NCBI GenBank assembly: GCA_947447265.1
Contig: CANFKC010000015.1
Location: forward strand, 37,115 to 101,114
Reading direction: 5' to 3'
Source of the DNA: Chitinophagaceae bacterium
GTDB taxonomy: Bacteria > Bacteroidota > Bacteroidia > Chitinophagales > Chitinophagaceae
Length of the DNA: 64,000 bases
Of this stretch, positions 63,271 through 64,000 are shown one piece after another. The translations under genes were made by a program, and so were the position numbers. How positions within the stretch are numbered: the first letter of the stretch is position 1; each line of letters opens with the position of its first letter. A model generated the notes under the pieces. That model was given only the letters and a program-made list of their open reading frames with translations. It was not told the DNA's origin and did no database searches.

Positions 63271-63662
63271 GGATTTTACATCTATTTTTTAAAAGTGGTG
63301 GCTTGACAAATTCAGGTGAAAAAGATAGCATTTTTTCAATGGCACAGTAGTTAATCAGTTGTTAACCGGCGCCTGCAAAATTGAAAAATGTTTTGCGGGT
63401 TTGGCGGGTAGTAGCGGTGGGTTTCTTCGTGGCGAGTGAGTATATAAGCTTCAGGCATGCAACAAAGTTGCCGCATTTATTAGAATGCGCCAACACTTAT
63501 ACCCATTGTTTTCACGGTGTGAAAACAGTGGGGAAAGGACCTCTCATTTATTCATCTCCGTGTTTCATCTGGGAACGAATACAGTAATTGTAATTAATCT
63601 AAGGTTCTCATTTCCTCATTTTATCTATTGGTTAGTACTTACCCTCAATATGCTTCTTCTAG
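63271..63662. other. Intergenic region, nothing recognised
   Basis: About 390 bases with no convincing gene, palindrome or promoter. Two short overlapping plus-strand frames (63381-63587 and 63485-63688) have unlikely compositions and no recognisable start context. Confidence 0.5.
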
Positions 63663-64000
63663 TTATTGACGCTGCCTGGCTGATGTAGATCTATTCTTAT
63701 TTAGTGGAGGCGCAGCATGAACTTCATCATACGCAGTCTTCAAAAAAGATGTCATTGTTGAATCATTTGTAAATAATTTCAAGCCATTAATTTTTAAGGT
63801 CTTTGTGCCTATGCAAGCAATCGCATCTGGGGTAAAGGTGTATATCCAGATTTTTTGGTCCTTGCCATCCAGATTTGGGTCGTGGCAGCAAACTATTTTA
63901 TTATCTACAAATAGGAATGCCAACAGGTAAGTCCCCAGCATGTCTTCGCCATCTTTTACAGCCACAATCTGGTGTGTATTCAGATTGACGGTAACTAAAC
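63663..64000 (-). CDS. Hypothetical protein, C-terminal part (gene runs off the right edge)
   Basis: The minus-strand frame ending at 63663 is open through to base 63998 and beyond the window; a GTG at 63965 is internal, as the upstream codons read L-V-T-V-N-L-N-T-H-Q-I. The visible ~112 residues include I-W-I-Y-T-F-T-P-D-A-I-A-C-I-G-T-K and end N-R-S-T-S-A-R-Q-R-Q. No family recognised from this fragment. Confidence 0.55.
   Translation of the reverse strand, partial: LVTVNLNTHQIVAVKDGEDMLGTYLLAFLFVDNKIVCCHDPNLDGKDQKIWIYTFTPDAIACIGTKTLKINGLKLFTNDSTMTSFLKTAYDEVHAAPPLNKNRSTSARQRQ

Overview
The window looks like chromosomal DNA of a member of the Bacteroidota, most likely close to the Chitinophagales. 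The evidence is three very large secreted proteins with type IX secretion (T9SS) C-terminal sorting domains, a long NusB of the Bacteroidota type, BatD/BatE, BshB1 (bacillithiol synthesis), a PnuC/NadR-kinase pair, and promoters matching the TTTG - N19-20 - TAnnTTTG consensus. The species cannot be named from the sequence alone. No rRNA, CRISPR array, prophage or insertion sequence was found. One tRNA (Phe) is present.

Layout. 1-11.4 kb: the 3' part of a giant gene made almost entirely of about 47 immunoglobulin-like (BIG2-type) repeats, ending in a T9SS type A sorting domain. 11.4-13.5 kb: decayed DNA with a beta-propeller (SBBP) remnant and two dispersed repeats, around a short-chain dehydrogenase. 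13.5-18 kb: a second adhesin-like protein using the same BIG2 repeats but a type B (gliding-motility-associated) sorting domain. 18-24 kb: a serine hydrolase, an ArsR/SRPBCC operon with a well-defined promoter and operators, a VOC protein, a beta-CASP metallo-beta-lactamase and DUF3810. 24-31 kb: acyltransferase, GNAT, SDR, batD-batE, and a secreted protein that appears to join a GldM-C-like domain to helical repeats. 31-34 kb: tRNA-Phe, a tightly overlapping pnuC-PAP2-NadR-kinase operon, and bshB1. 34.6-39.4 kb: a third giant T9SS protein, built of PKD domains. 39.6-45.7 kb: LpxR-like protein, coaE, a TMTC-like membrane glycosyltransferase with TPRs, then nusB-DUF1573-yajC. 45.7-49 kb: repeat-rich accessory DNA with small hypothetical genes and a DUF4304 gene interrupted by an in-frame TGA. 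49-51.5 kb: ugd and uxs (UDP-glucose to UDP-glucuronate to UDP-xylose), separated by a 7-bp tandem repeat. 51.5-64 kb: hydrolase, small hypotheticals, a GH30 glycosidase, P-type ATPase, DUF922, an HdrC-like Fe-S membrane protein, lipoproteins, a cupin, and a partial gene at the right edge.

How it fits together. The window is dominated by cell-surface functions: T9SS adhesins, outer-membrane proteins, a nucleotide-sugar pathway and a candidate protein O-glycosylation enzyme. These are mixed with housekeeping genes (nusB, yajC, coaE, tRNA-Phe). The most interesting system-level candidates are the pnuC-PAP2-kinase unit as a possible three-step nicotinamide nucleotide salvage module, the GldM-C-like secreted protein as a possible T9SS/gliding accessory, the ArsR operator arrangement, and several families of dispersed palindromic repeats that recur in the intergenic regions.
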